A stretch of 32,359 nt of DNA from Collinsella sp. (lineage in GTDB: Bacteria; Actinomycetota; Coriobacteriia; Coriobacteriales; Coriobacteriaceae): assembly GCA_019419625.1 (NCBI GenBank), contig DXZO01000020.1:1-32359 (forward strand). The letters are read 5' to 3'. The notes under the pieces are model-generated. The model was not told the origin of the DNA. It was given only the letters and a program-made list of their open reading frames with translations, and did not search any database. Position numbers and translations under genes: made by a program. Below, piece by piece: positions 1-8,175 of this stretch. Position 1 is the first letter of the stretch, and each line of letters begins with the position of its first letter.

Positions 1-92
1 GAGCACAGCAGATAGAAAACGAGAAACAGGCCCGTGATGTGCGCAAAGCCAGCCTGGCGCAACACGTCGGCAAGCGTCCTCAACTTGTTCAT
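1..92 (-). CDS. Start of a membrane protein, possibly a small potassium-channel-like protein (partial)
   Basis: Only the first 30 codons lie in the window; the gene runs off the left edge. The reading begins MNKLRTLADVLRQAGFAH and continues into a hydrophobic stretch (ITGLFLVFYLLC), so a membrane-spanning segment starts around residue 18. The ATG at 92 is preceded by AAAAGGGG at a good distance. An in-frame ATG 27 bases further upstream (119) has no clear ribosome binding site. The short basic, leucine-rich start followed by a membrane helix resembles small two-TM potassium-channel proteins. That is only a loose resemblance, and no selectivity filter is visible. Confidence 0.55.
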   Translation of the reverse strand, partial: MNKLRTLADVLRQAGFAHITGLFLVFYLLC

Positions 93-164
93 CGCGACCC
101 CTTTTCCCAGACGCCCCATCACATTCGCTCGGTATTGTCCCACGCCTCCCCCGCAAACGGAACT

Positions 165-218
165 AGTCATTGGGGACGTTCTTAAACGACTAGTCATTTA
201 AGAACGTCCCCAATGACT
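165..218. repeat. Perfect inverted repeat, TTGGGGACGT family (copy 1)
   Basis: Two 22-base arms (165-186 and 197-218) are exact reverse complements around a 10-base spacer. The core is ATTGGGGACGTTCTTAAA. A second, imperfect copy lies at 7058-7107. Both are intergenic, which suggests a dispersed REP-like element. Repeats of this look are often mobilised by RAYT (TnpA-REP) transposases, but none is encoded here. As RNA it would form a very stable hairpin and may end transcription from either side. Confidence 0.85.
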
Positions 219-305
219 ACCTAACCGTTTAGCGGTGCGGCGGCTGAGTGGGCAGGCTGGGCTGGTATCCTTATGTGATACTGTCTCGACTCGATAGGAT
301 TTCAT

Positions 306-3110
306 GTGAAACCTTCCACCGTCCTTCGTTTGACTCTATATCGCACCCTGGCCGTCGCGCTTACCGCACTCGCCGTACTGAGCGCCGCCATGCCCGCCCC
401 TGCCTTTGCCGCCGACTCCGACCAGCAGGTCAAGACGGTCCGCGTTGGCTGGCTCGTCAACAACAAAGGCTTCCAGGAAGGCACGCCGGGCGAGCGCCTC
501 TCGGGATGGGGCTACGAGTACCTCCAGACCCTCTCGTATTACACAAAGGGCTGGCAATACGAATACGTTAGCGGCACCTTCTCCGAGCTTATGGACATGC
601 TCGAGGCGGGCGAAATCGACCTCATGCCCAACATCTCATATTCGGCAGAGCGCGAGCAGAAGCTGCTCTTTTCCTCGAACCCCGAGGGCACTGAGCGCTA
701 CTACATCTACGCCAGGCCCGATCGCGACGACCTTGCCAAAGGCGACCCCCAGGCGCTCCAAGGCCTTACCATCGGCTGCAACGCCGGCGTTATGCAAACT
801 ATCGTCGGCCAGCAGTGGCTCGCCGACGAAGGCGTTACCTGCACCTATAAAGAAATCGACACCGGCAGTGCCCTCTTTGAGGCGCTTGCAGACGGCGAGG
901 TCGACGCCGTCATCATGAACGACACCATTTCGTCGCCCGATGCGTCACCCATGTTCTACGTAGGCTCGAGCGACTACTATTTTGCCGTTCCCAAAAGCCG
1001 CCCTGACCTGATGAACGACATCAACGCCGCCATGGCGACCATCGCCCGCGATAACCCGCGCTATAACGAGGAAGTCAAATCGAGTTACTCGACCCAAAAC
1101 AGTGGCTCGTCATCGCTCACCGGCACCGAGACCACCTGGCTCAAAGAAAACGGCAATACCATCACGCTCGGCTATCTTAAAAACCAACTTCCCTACTGTA
1201 CGCAAAATGACGACGGCGAAATGGAAGGGTCGCTCGCCTCGCTTGCAACGACGTTGCACGACAAGTTTGGCATTACGGTCAATACAATCGCACTCTCGAA
1301 CAACAAGCAAATGATCAAAGCCCTTTCCAACGGAACCATCGATGTCGCCCTGCCGTTGTTTCGCGACTACTGGCTCGCCGAGCAGACAGGGGTCATCCAG
1401 TCAAACTCGATGGGAACGGTTTCGCTGACCGCCATTCACAGTGGCAAAAACCTGAACAGCGACCTTAAGAACATCGCTTGTACAAAGAGCACAATCGTTA
1501 ACCGTTTTGAGCTCGAAAGTCTCTTTCCGAACGCAACGGTAACCGAGTATTCGAATGACGGCGAGGTGCTCAAAGCCCTCAATGAGGGGAAGGCACGTTG
1601 CATCATTGTCCCCAGCACGCGCCTGGAAACTCTCCGCGACATCTACGACATCGAGGATTTCGAAACACAGGAACTCACCAACACGGCGCAACTATCGTGT
1701 TTAATTTCGCGCGGCAAGCCCGAGCTGCTGGGAATCATCAATAAGGGCATCGTCAATGCAGGTGAATCGCTCTCTGCAAACAGCTATTTCCCCACATCGT
1801 ACTCGGCGCAAGAATCGGATGCGTTCCGACTTCTCTACCGCAACCGCATCGTCATTGCGGCAGTCGTCATCTGCATTTTGCTCACCGGCATCGTCATCCT
1901 TGTCTGGTCGCTTTACCGCGCACAGGAGGAACGGCAGAAAGCCGATGCCGCCAACGCCGCCAAAACCGCTTTCCTCACGCGCATGAGCCACGACATCCGC
2001 ACGCCGCTCAACGGCATCCTGGGCCTTATCGAAATTGAGGAATTGAGAGAAGGCGACATGCAGGTCGCCCGCGAAAGCCGCGCCAAGGCGCGCGTTGCCG
2101 CCAATCACCTGCTGTCACTGATTAACGACATCCTCGAGATGAGCAGGATCGAGGAGCGCAAAGTGACGCTCGAGCACGAATCATTCAACCTTAAAGAGCT
2201 GTGCGACAATGCGCTCGTACTGTGCAAGCTCCGCGCATCGGACCGCGGCATAACCATGCTCGACACCAGCGAGCCCTACGCTGTCGACCAATATATGATC
2301 GGCAGCCCCACCCATATTCGGCAGATCCTTGTCAACCTGCTCGACAACAGCATCAAGTACAACAAGCACGGAGGCACCGTCACGTTCTCATCGACCATCA
2401 AACCGGTCGACGACGAGCACGCCGTGTTTTGCTTTAGCGTCTCGGATACCGGCATTGGTATGACATCCGAGTTTTTGGCACACATTTACGAGCCGTTTGC
2501 CCAGGAAGGCGACGATGCGCGCAGCAAGTTCCAAGGAACCGGCATTGGCATGTCTATCGTCAAATCGCTCATCGATATGATGGGCGGCACGATTGAGATT
2601 TCGAGTGAGGTTGGCGTGGGGAGTACGTTTAATGTCCATATTCCGCTCGAGATCGACAAGAACCCTCAGGCAAAAGAACGTACGGACGAGCAGGCATACA
2701 GTTGCTCGCTTGCAGACATGAACGTTCTTTTGGCAGAAGATAACGAGCTCAATGCCGAGATTGCCCAGGCTCTGCTCGAACGCGAGGGCATCGTCGTAAC
2801 TCGCGCCTCCGACGGCAACGAAGCGGTCGACCTATACGTTGGCCGTCCCGCGGGTAGCTTCGATGCGATTCTAATGGACATCATGATGCCGGGCATGGAC
2901 GGCTACGAGGCAACCCGCGCGATCCGCCTGAGCGAAAAGGCCGATGCGGCCGACATCCCCATCATCGCGCTCACCGCCAACGCCTTTGCCGAAGACGCCA
3001 AGGCGGCACACGACGCCGGCATGAACGCCCATCTGCCCAAACCGCTCGACTTTAACAAGCTCAAAAACATACTCGCCTGTATCAAGAAAAACGGGGCTGT
3101 TTCGCTATAG
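306..3110 (+). CDS. Hybrid sensor histidine kinase with two periplasmic solute-binding domains
   Basis: This 934-residue sensor most likely binds a small ligand outside the cell and passes phosphate internally from His to Asp. Residues 1-35 are a signal peptide (cleavage near AFA|AD). Two type 3 solute-binding domains follow (about 42-258 and 278-500), then one membrane helix (about 513-536). The dimerisation/H-box is MSHDIRTPLNG with His562, the N-box contains NLLDNSIKY, and the ATP lid contains DTGIGM and GTGIGMSIV. A C-terminal receiver carries the phosphoacceptor Asp858 (MDIMMPGMDGYEA). The layout is that of BvgS/EvgS-type sensors. No PAS or Hpt domain is evident, so the onward partner must be encoded elsewhere. 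The start is GTG: the ATG two bases earlier runs straight into a stop. A weak AGGAT lies just upstream. The ligand cannot be told from sequence. Confidence 0.93.
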   Translation: MKPSTVLRLTLYRTLAVALTALAVLSAAMPAPAFAADSDQQVKTVRVGWLVNNKGFQEGTPGERLSGWGYEYLQTLSYYTKGWQYEYVSGTFSELMDMLEAGEIDLMPNISYSAEREQKLLFSSNPEGTERYYIYARPDRDDLAKGDPQALQGLTIGCNAGVMQTIVGQQWLADEGVTCTYKEIDTGSALFEALADGEVDAVIMNDTISSPDASPMFYVGSSDYYFAVPKSRPDLMNDINAAMATIARDNPRYNEEVKSSYSTQNSGSSSLTGTETTWLKENGNTITLGYLKNQLPYCTQNDDGEMEGSLASLATTLHDKFGITVNTIALSNNKQMIKALSNGTIDVALPLFRDYWLAEQTGVIQSNSMGTVSLTAIHSGKNLNSDLKNIACTKSTIVNRFELESLFPNATVTEYSNDGEVLKALNEGKARCIIVPSTRLETLRDIYDIEDFETQELTNTAQLSCLISRGKPELLGIINKGIVNAGESLSANSYFPTSYSAQESDAFRLLYRNRIVIAAVVICILLTGIVILVWSLYRAQEERQKADAANAAKTAFLTRMSHDIRTPLNGILGLIEIEELREGDMQVARESRAKARVAANHLLSLINDILEMSRIEERKVTLEHESFNLKELCDNALVLCKLRASDRGITMLDTSEPYAVDQYMIGSPTHIRQILVNLLDNSIKYNKHGGTVTFSSTIKPVDDEHAVFCFSVSDTGIGMTSEFLAHIYEPFAQEGDDARSKFQGTGIGMSIVKSLIDMMGGTIEISSEVGVGSTFNVHIPLEIDKNPQAKERTDEQAYSCSLADMNVLLAEDNELNAEIAQALLEREGIVVTRASDGNEAVDLYVGRPAGSFDAILMDIMMPGMDGYEATRAIRLSEKADAADIPIIALTANAFAEDAKAAHDAGMNAHLPKPLDFNKLKNILACIKKNGAVSL

Positions 3111-3151
3111 TTTGTGCTCAACCACTATGCGCAGTAGAAAGGAAGCCAACG

Positions 3152-3631
3152 ATGTTTAGGCCCTTACGTCGAAAGAAACGCGCCATCACCGACGAGGAAG
3201 CGCGCGAACTGCTCGCTACCTGCAAGCGCGGGGTCTTTGCCGTCAACGGCGACGATGGCTACCCGTACGCCATTCCCGTCAATTACTTCTTTGACGCCGA
3301 GCACGACAAGATTTATTTCCATGGCGCCAAGGCTGGCCACAAGGTCGACGCACTTAAGCGCGATGACAAGGTCTGCTTTACCGTTTACGGCAACGAGTGG
3401 CACCAGGACGGCGACTGGGCTCCGTACGTTATGAGTACCGTGGTCTTTGGCCGCTGTCGCCTGGCAAATGACACTCCCGCGTTTATCGAGGATAAAGTCC
3501 GCCAGCTCGCGCTTAAGTACTACCCTTCTGCCGAAGAAGTCGAAGAGGAAATCGCCAAGGACATTAAGGGCGTCCAACTCTACGAGATTTCGATTGAGCA
3601 TCTCTGCGGTAAGCAGATTCACGAAAAGTAG
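3152..3631 (+). CDS. Pyridoxamine 5'-phosphate oxidase-fold flavoprotein (NimA-like)
   Basis: A 159-residue protein of the PPOX split-barrel superfamily. Typical features are the early helix (ITDEEARELLATCKRGVFAV), the strand pair DGYPYAIPVNYFFD, and the FMN-contact region IYFHGAKAGHKVDAL. Members bind FMN or F420 and act as small oxidoreductases; some NimA-type proteins reduce nitro compounds. The exact substrate here is unknown. The start is supported by AAAGGA about 8 bases upstream of the ATG. It follows the sensor kinase on the same strand with a 41-base gap and could be cotranscribed with it, though no functional link is evident. Confidence 0.85.
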   Translation: MFRPLRRKKRAITDEEARELLATCKRGVFAVNGDDGYPYAIPVNYFFDAEHDKIYFHGAKAGHKVDALKRDDKVCFTVYGNEWHQDGDWAPYVMSTVVFGRCRLANDTPAFIEDKVRQLALKYYPSAEEVEEEIAKDIKGVQLYEISIEHLCGKQIHEK

Positions 3632-3665
3632 CGAATGCGGAAAACGCGCTCGCTACCCTCTGCGC

Positions 3666-3704
3666 CCCATGCGCCCACGCATTTTGACGGCGTGGGCGCA
3701 TGGG
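3666..3704. terminator. Strong 15-bp hairpin between convergent genes
   Basis: Arms 3666-3680 and 3690-3704 are exact reverse complements (core GCGCCCACGC) with a 9-base loop. The hairpin sits between the convergent PPOX gene and the PLP-enzyme gene. There is no long T-run on either side, so it is a probable but not classical bidirectional terminator. Confidence 0.55.
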
Positions 3705-3727
3705 ACAGCACTCGAATCGAGCGCCCC

Positions 3728-4939
3728 CTATACCCCAAAAACGTAGCGGTCCAGGCGGTCACACGCTTCCCTTACGCGCGAAGGCGGCAGCGCCAGATTC
3801 ACGCGAATGTGGCAGGGTCCGTGGAACGGGCGGCCGTCCTGATACCCCACGCCCACGCGCGCTCCCTCGTCGAGCAACCACTGAATATCGCGGCCATGCT
3901 CGCGGCACCACTCGGTGCAGTCCAGAAACACCATGTACGTGCCTTGCGGACGCGAATAGGACACGCCCTCAAAATGCTCGTCCACGTAATCGCAGAAGTA
4001 CTCGATATTGCCGGCAAGCACCTGGTTGAGCTCGTCCACCCACTCGTAGCCCTGCGGCTGATAGGCACCGATAAGCGCATGCATGGAGAGGACATTCATC
4101 TCGTTGTAGTGAGTCTTGTTGGACACGGCGCACACGCGGTCGCGCAGCGTCTCGTTATAGATGATGTGATAGCTGCCGACCAGGCCCGCCAGGTTGAACG
4201 TCTTGCTGGGCGCGTAGAGGGCAACCGTGCGCATGCGGGCATCCTCGCTCACCGACTGCGTCGGGATGTGCTTGTGCCCCGGCAGGATGATATCGGACCA
4301 AATCTCGTCCGAGATCACCACGCAATCGTGCTGGCGATAGATGTCCATGGCGCGCTCGATCTCGTCACGCTCCCATACGCGGCCGCAGGGATTGTGCGGC
4401 GAGCAGAATACCGCGGCATGAATGTGGTTTTGGGCGAGCTTGCGCTCCATGTCCTCAAAGTCCATGCGCCACACGCCCTGGTTGTCGAGTTTAAGCGGGC
4501 TGTGGACAATACGATAGCCCGCGGCTTCGATAGACTTGGTAAAGCCGATGTAGGTGGGGCTGTGGACCAACACCGCATCGCCCGGCTGTACATACGCGCG
4601 CAACGTCGACACGACACCGCCCAGTACGCCGTTTTCATAGCCGATATGCTCCGGCGCCAGGCCCTCGACGCCATTGCGGCGACTCTGCCATTCGATGATG
4701 CGGTCGAAGTACTCGGGACGCGGGTTAAAGTAGCCAAACATGGGATGCTGGGCACGCTGAATGATGCGCTCCTGGACCGTGGGCACCGTGGCAAAGTTCA
4801 TGTCGGCCACCCACATGGGAATGCGATCGAAGCCCTCGTCGGGTGCGTTTGGAGCCATGCCGGGGATCTCGCCCCAAGAGTCAACGGCGATGGAGTCCAT
4901 GCCGTGGCGGTCGATGATTGAAGTGAAGTCGTATTTCAT
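3728..4939 (-). CDS. MalY/PatB-family PLP aminotransferase / cystathionine beta-lyase-like enzyme
   Basis: This 403-residue fold-type I PLP enzyme is of normal length for the MalY/PatB group, whose members cleave C-S bonds of cystathionine or cysteine conjugates, or transaminate. The N-terminus has PMWVADMNFATVP, the typical MalY/PatB signature. Mid-protein are HSPTYIGF, CSPHNPCGRVW and the aspartate motif SDEIWSD. The PLP Schiff-base lysine is Lys246 in APSKTFNLAGL. Translation starts at an ATG with GGGAG six bases upstream. It is a single leftward gene between a hairpin on its 3' side and trmO upstream. Substrate choice (beta-lyase versus aminotransferase) cannot be settled from sequence. 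Confidence 0.9.
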   Translation of the reverse strand: MKYDFTSIIDRHGMDSIAVDSWGEIPGMAPNAPDEGFDRIPMWVADMNFATVPTVQERIIQRAQHPMFGYFNPRPEYFDRIIEWQSRRNGVEGLAPEHIGYENGVLGGVVSTLRAYVQPGDAVLVHSPTYIGFTKSIEAAGYRIVHSPLKLDNQGVWRMDFEDMERKLAQNHIHAAVFCSPHNPCGRVWERDEIERAMDIYRQHDCVVISDEIWSDIILPGHKHIPTQSVSEDARMRTVALYAPSKTFNLAGLVGSYHIIYNETLRDRVCAVSNKTHYNEMNVLSMHALIGAYQPQGYEWVDELNQVLAGNIEYFCDYVDEHFEGVSYSRPQGTYMVFLDCTEWCREHGRDIQWLLDEGARVGVGYQDGRPFHGPCHIRVNLALPPSRVREACDRLDRYVFGV

Positions 4940-5051
4940 GCTGGACTCCCGTGCAAAGTAGACTGTTTCGATAGGCGTTATTGTCCACCAGCGTGGGCGG
5001 TTTTGGCGCGGGGTTTGGCGCTTAATTTGACGTGTGCGGACGAATGGCTGG

Positions 5052-5789
5052 TTAGTCTCGCGCGTCGTTGACGGCGACTACGGTTAGCTGGGTTTCATCG
5101 ACCGTAAAAGATATGTCAAGCCCGGCGTAAGCCAAATGGTAAACGCGGTTTGGCTCGTGCTTGCTGCCCGCGCGGCGCGGATCTTGGCGAAGGACCTCGA
5201 CCAAGCCAGGGAGCTTTGCGGGCGGGACCATATCCTGCAGCGTCTGAGGGAACTCGATGTCGAGCTCTTGCCACGGAGCATCCTCGATCCAGCCTCCGGT
5301 CGCATCCGGGTGGCAGTCGGCAAATGGAATGTAGGGCTTAATGTCATAGATGGGCGTGCCGTCGCGCAGGTCGGCCCCCAGCACATGGATGACGGGGCCA
5401 TCGTCGGTGAGCTCGACACGATCGAGCTTGACGCAGGTGAGCCCGATGGGATTAGGGCGAAACGGACTGCGCGTGGCAAACACGCCCACGCGCTCGGCTC
5501 CGCCCAGACGCGGCGGGCGCACGGTTTTCGTCCACTTGGCATTGGTGCCGGACCTGTCCTGCGCCTTGGCATCGGCAGCTATATCCTTAGCCGTGCCGCC
5601 GGGCGTTCCGTTTTCGAAGCGCCAGAGCAGCCATAGGTGAGAGAAGGAATCCAGACCCTCAACTGCTGCGTTGGAGGCAAATTCCGGCTCAAAGACGATG
5701 CGTCCCTGCAGATGGGGCGCCAAAAAGCTGTTGCGCGGAATGCCGAACTTCTGCGGCAGGTCGGTATGTATGTGTGCAATAGGTTCCAT
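5052..5789 (-). CDS. trmO: tRNA (N6-threonylcarbamoyladenosine37-N6)-methyltransferase TrmO
   Basis: TrmO (TsaA, UPF0066) uses S-adenosylmethionine to methylate t6A at position 37 of certain tRNAs. The family hallmark is clear: VGVFATRSPFRPNPIGL. It is followed by a strand-rich C-terminal part ending near FTVDETQLTVVAV. Starting at MEPIAHIHT gives 245 residues, close to the roughly 235 residues of characterised members. The open frame extends 14 codons further upstream (5831), but that stretch (MRATPHAPCRTMTG) looks non-coding. No Shine-Dalgarno precedes the chosen ATG. A TACAAT box lies 9 bases upstream (5799-5804), so a leaderless or nearly leaderless mRNA is possible. An ATG at 5798 is the alternative start. 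Confidence 0.9.
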   Translation of the reverse strand: MEPIAHIHTDLPQKFGIPRNSFLAPHLQGRIVFEPEFASNAAVEGLDSFSHLWLLWRFENGTPGGTAKDIAADAKAQDRSGTNAKWTKTVRPPRLGGAERVGVFATRSPFRPNPIGLTCVKLDRVELTDDGPVIHVLGADLRDGTPIYDIKPYIPFADCHPDATGGWIEDAPWQELDIEFPQTLQDMVPPAKLPGLVEVLRQDPRRAGSKHEPNRVYHLAYAGLDISFTVDETQLTVVAVNDARD

Positions 5790-5870
5790 GCCGGTCATTG
5801 TACGGCATGGGGCATGGGGCGTTGCGCGCAATTCTTCGCCGCGGTCCCCCGTCGTGCAACCAACGGTTGC

Positions 5871-5899
5871 TTGGAAGGGCGCCTGCCGCCGCGTATGCT
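5871..5899 (+). promoter_or_regulatory. Sigma-70-type promoter of the HTH/TipAS regulator gene
   Basis: TTGGAA (5871-5876) and TATGCT (5894-5899) are separated by exactly 17 bases. The predicted start of transcription lies about 25 bases before the ATG at 5930, leaving room for the AAAGGAG ribosome binding site. It has the best spacing of the promoters visible in the window. Confidence 0.6.
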
Positions 5900-5929
5900 T
5901 AAGCCATCAACCAGCAGAAAGGAGCCGTT

Positions 5930-6757
5930 ATGGCCTTTGCAGAAAAGCTCATCGCTGTCCGTCGCGCCCATCACCTTACCCAGGAGCAGCTCGCCGCCAA
6001 GCTCTTTGTCACACGCCAAGCCGTCAGCCGTTGGGAACGCGGCGAAGTCACACCGGGCATCGACATGATGAAGCTCATTGCCGCCGTGACCGGCGAGCCA
6101 CTGTCTCATCTGCTCGAAATGCCCGAGCACTATTGTCAGAGCTGCGGCATGATACTCACGCCCGGCGACTGCGGCACCGATGCTGCGGGCACCGCGACCG
6201 ATCATTACTGCAAGTGGTGCTACGACCACGGCCAGTACACCTACGACACCACGATGGAGGCAATGATTGAGGATTGCGCCCCGCGGCTGGCGCAAAACAC
6301 CGGTATGTCGCTCGACGAAGCCGTCTCGCTCATGGGCGCCGTCCTGCCGCAACTAGAACGCTGGCGCACCGTGCAGGAAAACGAGGAGCGCTACGGCGCC
6401 GAAGCGCGGGCGCGCTATGGCGACGAGGCCATCGATGCGACAAATGAGGCGTTGCTGGACATGGATCCTCAGACATGGAACGACATGAAGGAACTCGAGC
6501 GCGCTATTCTGGGCCAGCTCTCGATTGCCATGGGCGACGGCGATCCAGAGAGTAACGATGCCCGCAAACTTGTCGCAATGCACCGTCGATGGATTGGCCT
6601 TAACTGGGGACACGAGCCCCAAAACGAAGCATACCTGAGCCTCGCCCACGGCTATCTTGCCGATCAGCGCTTTGTTGACTACTACGACAAGCCCTGCGGC
6701 ACCGGCGCCACGGCTTTTCTGGTCCAGGCGATCGAGTCGTCGTCGGCTCACGCATAG
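5930..6757 (+). CDS. XRE-type HTH regulator fused to a zinc ribbon and a TipAS-like ligand domain
   Basis: This 275-residue protein has three parts. Residues 1-62 are a classical Cro/CI-type helix-turn-helix (LTQEQLAAKLFVTRQAVSRW). Residues 66-103 form a zinc ribbon with CxxC pairs Cys69/Cys72 and Cys94/Cys97, matching the pattern of the putative zinc-ribbon family (CGM...YCxxCYxxG). Residues about 150-272 resemble the TipAS antibiotic-recognition domain of MerR-type TipA regulators: ERYG start, conserved helices around MHRRWIGLNWG, and a final YYDKPCGTGATAFLVQAI. TipAS normally sits behind a MerR HTH, so the XRE plus zinc-ribbon arrangement is unusual. It probably acts as a ligand- or redox-sensing repressor or activator. 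The start is supported by AAAGGAG and the promoter at 5871-5899. The glutaredoxin gene follows 51 bases later and may be in the same transcript. Confidence 0.85.
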   Translation: MAFAEKLIAVRRAHHLTQEQLAAKLFVTRQAVSRWERGEVTPGIDMMKLIAAVTGEPLSHLLEMPEHYCQSCGMILTPGDCGTDAAGTATDHYCKWCYDHGQYTYDTTMEAMIEDCAPRLAQNTGMSLDEAVSLMGAVLPQLERWRTVQENEERYGAEARARYGDEAIDATNEALLDMDPQTWNDMKELERAILGQLSIAMGDGDPESNDARKLVAMHRRWIGLNWGHEPQNEAYLSLAHGYLADQRFVDYYDKPCGTGATAFLVQAIESSSAHA

Positions 6758-6808
6758 ACCGCGGCGGCTTTGGGTATTTCAATCGAAACCTCAACCGATT
6801 GGAGACCC

Positions 6809-7054
6809 ATGGCTACTGATCACGAGCTCGTACTCTACGTTATGACCGGCTGCCCGTATTGCATAAAGGTCAAGCGCTTTTTGGCCGATAACGGCGTGAC
6901 CATTCCCGAACGCAATATCTCGACTGACCCCGATGCCGAACAGACGCTCATCGCCGTCGGCGGCAAGCGCCAGGTTCCCTGCCTGTTCATCGACGGCGAG
7001 CCACTCTACGAATCGAGCGACATCATCGCCTGGGTACAGGAGAACCTGCTCTAG
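6809..7054 (+). CDS. Glutaredoxin-family protein (CPYC)
   Basis: An 81-residue thioredoxin-fold protein with the dithiol active site Cys15-Pro-Tyr-Cys18 (TGCPYCIKVKRFL), the cis-proline segment RQVPCLFI and the C-terminal glutathione-loop-like part GEPLYESSDIIAW. It reduces disulfides or mixed disulfides in the cytoplasm. The ATG at 6809 is preceded by GGAG at 5 bases. A longer frame opening at a TTG 13 codons upstream lacks such a site. It lies just behind the HTH/zinc-ribbon regulator and before a palindromic repeat that may end the transcript. Confidence 0.9.
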   Translation: MATDHELVLYVMTGCPYCIKVKRFLADNGVTIPERNISTDPDAEQTLIAVGGKRQVPCLFIDGEPLYESSDIIAWVQENLL

Positions 7055-7057
7055 TAC

Positions 7058-7107
7058 TCATTGGGGACGCACTTAAATGAGTAGTCGTTAAAGAACGTCC
7101 CCAATGA
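7058..7107. repeat. Imperfect inverted repeat, TTGGGGACGT family (copy 2)
   Basis: Arms TCATTGGGGACG (7058-7069) and CGTCCCCAATGA (7096-7107) pair perfectly. The inner part (ACTTAAA against GTTAAAGAA) is degenerate. The right arm is nearly identical to that of the copy at 165-218. It lies between the convergent glutaredoxin and tRNA-dihydrouridine synthase genes, 3 bases after one stop and 4 before the other, so it probably serves as their shared terminator as well. Confidence 0.8.
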
Positions 7108-7111
7108 CTGG

Positions 7112-8071
7112 CTAGCCGTCGAAGCGGGCAACGGGCGCAAGCGGCTGTTCGCGAAAGACGCGATCGACGGCGGCGCGGTATTCGTCGACCTTTTTGGTCT
7201 TGCGTACGAGCTTGTGAACGGTCGCGGGATCGGCGAAGGCGCATTTGGCGTAGAACCACAACTCCTTCATGCGGAAGACCGCGTTGCCGCCGATCTCGTC
7301 CGCATAGGCCGCAAACAGCGTGTCGTGGAAACGCTGCAGCTCGGCTGCCGTGGCAGCAGGACCGCCCTTAGCCATGCGAGCCAGCGCGGGGTTCGCAAGC
7401 AAGCCGCGCCCCAACATTACGTGACGCGTTCCGGGATAGGCCTCCACCAGCGCATCCATGTCCTCAAGATCAAAGATGTCGCCGTTATAGGCAACGGGGA
7501 ACGGCGCCCGCTCCAGCGTCTCGCCGTAAAACTCCTTGCGCGGCGAGCCCGTATAACGGTCCTTTTGCACGCGCGGATGCACGATCAGCTCTGCCAGCGG
7601 CATGCGGCAATAGAGGTCGAGTACGCGCTCGTATTCGTCGTCGCTTTCCAACCCCAGCCTGGTCTTGACCGACATCGGCAGCGGCGAGTGCTCGCACACG
7701 TCGCTCAAGAACACCTCGAGCTCGTCGAGATTGCGCAAGAAACCCGAACCCTTGCCCTTGGCGACAACCGTTCCCGAAGGACAACCCAAGTTGAGATTGA
7801 CCTCGCGATAACCCATGTCGGCGAGCACCTGTGCCGCCCACACAAACTCGTCCGCGTTCTTGGACATCAGCTGAGGCACCACGTTAAGCCCCTGGTTATT
7901 GGCGGGATCGACCTCCTTAAACGCCTTGCCGCCAAAGCGGTTTCCCACCCGTGGCGGCGGCAAGAACGGCGTGTAATAGCAATCGAGCGCACCGAAGCAC
8001 TCCGCGTGCACGCGACGGAACACATGCCCGGTAATCCCCTCCATAGGGGCCAACGATAGAATCATCAACAT
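7112..8071 (-). CDS. tRNA-dihydrouridine synthase (Dus family)
   Basis: A 319-residue FMN enzyme that reduces uridines in tRNA with NADPH. Family signatures are LAPMEGITGHVFRR at the N-terminus (FMN site), NLNLGCPSG with the catalytic Cys97, and MSVKTRLG with Lys136, followed by VHPRVQKDRY and the phosphate-binding VMLGRGLLANPAL. Length and motif order fit bacterial Dus; the specific subfamily and target position are not decidable here. Translation probably starts at the ATG at 8071 (or the ATG two codons later, 8065). Only a weak GAGAG lies upstream. A REP-like palindrome sits about 20 bases upstream of the start and would be in, or just before, the 5' untranslated region. Confidence 0.9.
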   Translation of the reverse strand: MLMILSLAPMEGITGHVFRRVHAECFGALDCYYTPFLPPPRVGNRFGGKAFKEVDPANNQGLNVVPQLMSKNADEFVWAAQVLADMGYREVNLNLGCPSGTVVAKGKGSGFLRNLDELEVFLSDVCEHSPLPMSVKTRLGLESDDEYERVLDLYCRMPLAELIVHPRVQKDRYTGSPRKEFYGETLERAPFPVAYNGDIFDLEDMDALVEAYPGTRHVMLGRGLLANPALARMAKGGPAATAAELQRFHDTLFAAYADEIGGNAVFRMKELWFYAKCAFADPATVHKLVRKTKKVDEYRAAVDRVFREQPLAPVARFDG

Positions 8072-8091
8072 CTACTCTCAGATCAATGCGG

Positions 8092-8114
8092 CAAAGGGAC
8101 AGTCCCTTTGTCAC
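8092..8114. repeat. REP-like palindrome, CAAAGGGAC family (copy 1, left side decayed)
   Basis: CAAAGGGAC (8092-8100), one central base, then GTCCCTTTG (8102-8110). The outer right bases TCACA match the other copies, but the outer left bases do not (CGG instead of TGA). Related copies lie at 17205-17237 and 20670-20700. The element lies between the 51-residue protein gene and dus, where it may separate the two leftward transcripts. Confidence 0.75.
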
Positions 8115-8175
8115 ATCTGCAAATCATCATTCGAGTGTTTATTTTGGCACAGCAACGCAAGCGGCCCCATGCACG

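Noticed and set aside
3635..4921. A 428-codon plus-strand frame opposite the PLP enzyme
   Set aside because: Antisense shadow of a gene with intact catalytic motifs; the translated composition is unlike a protein family.
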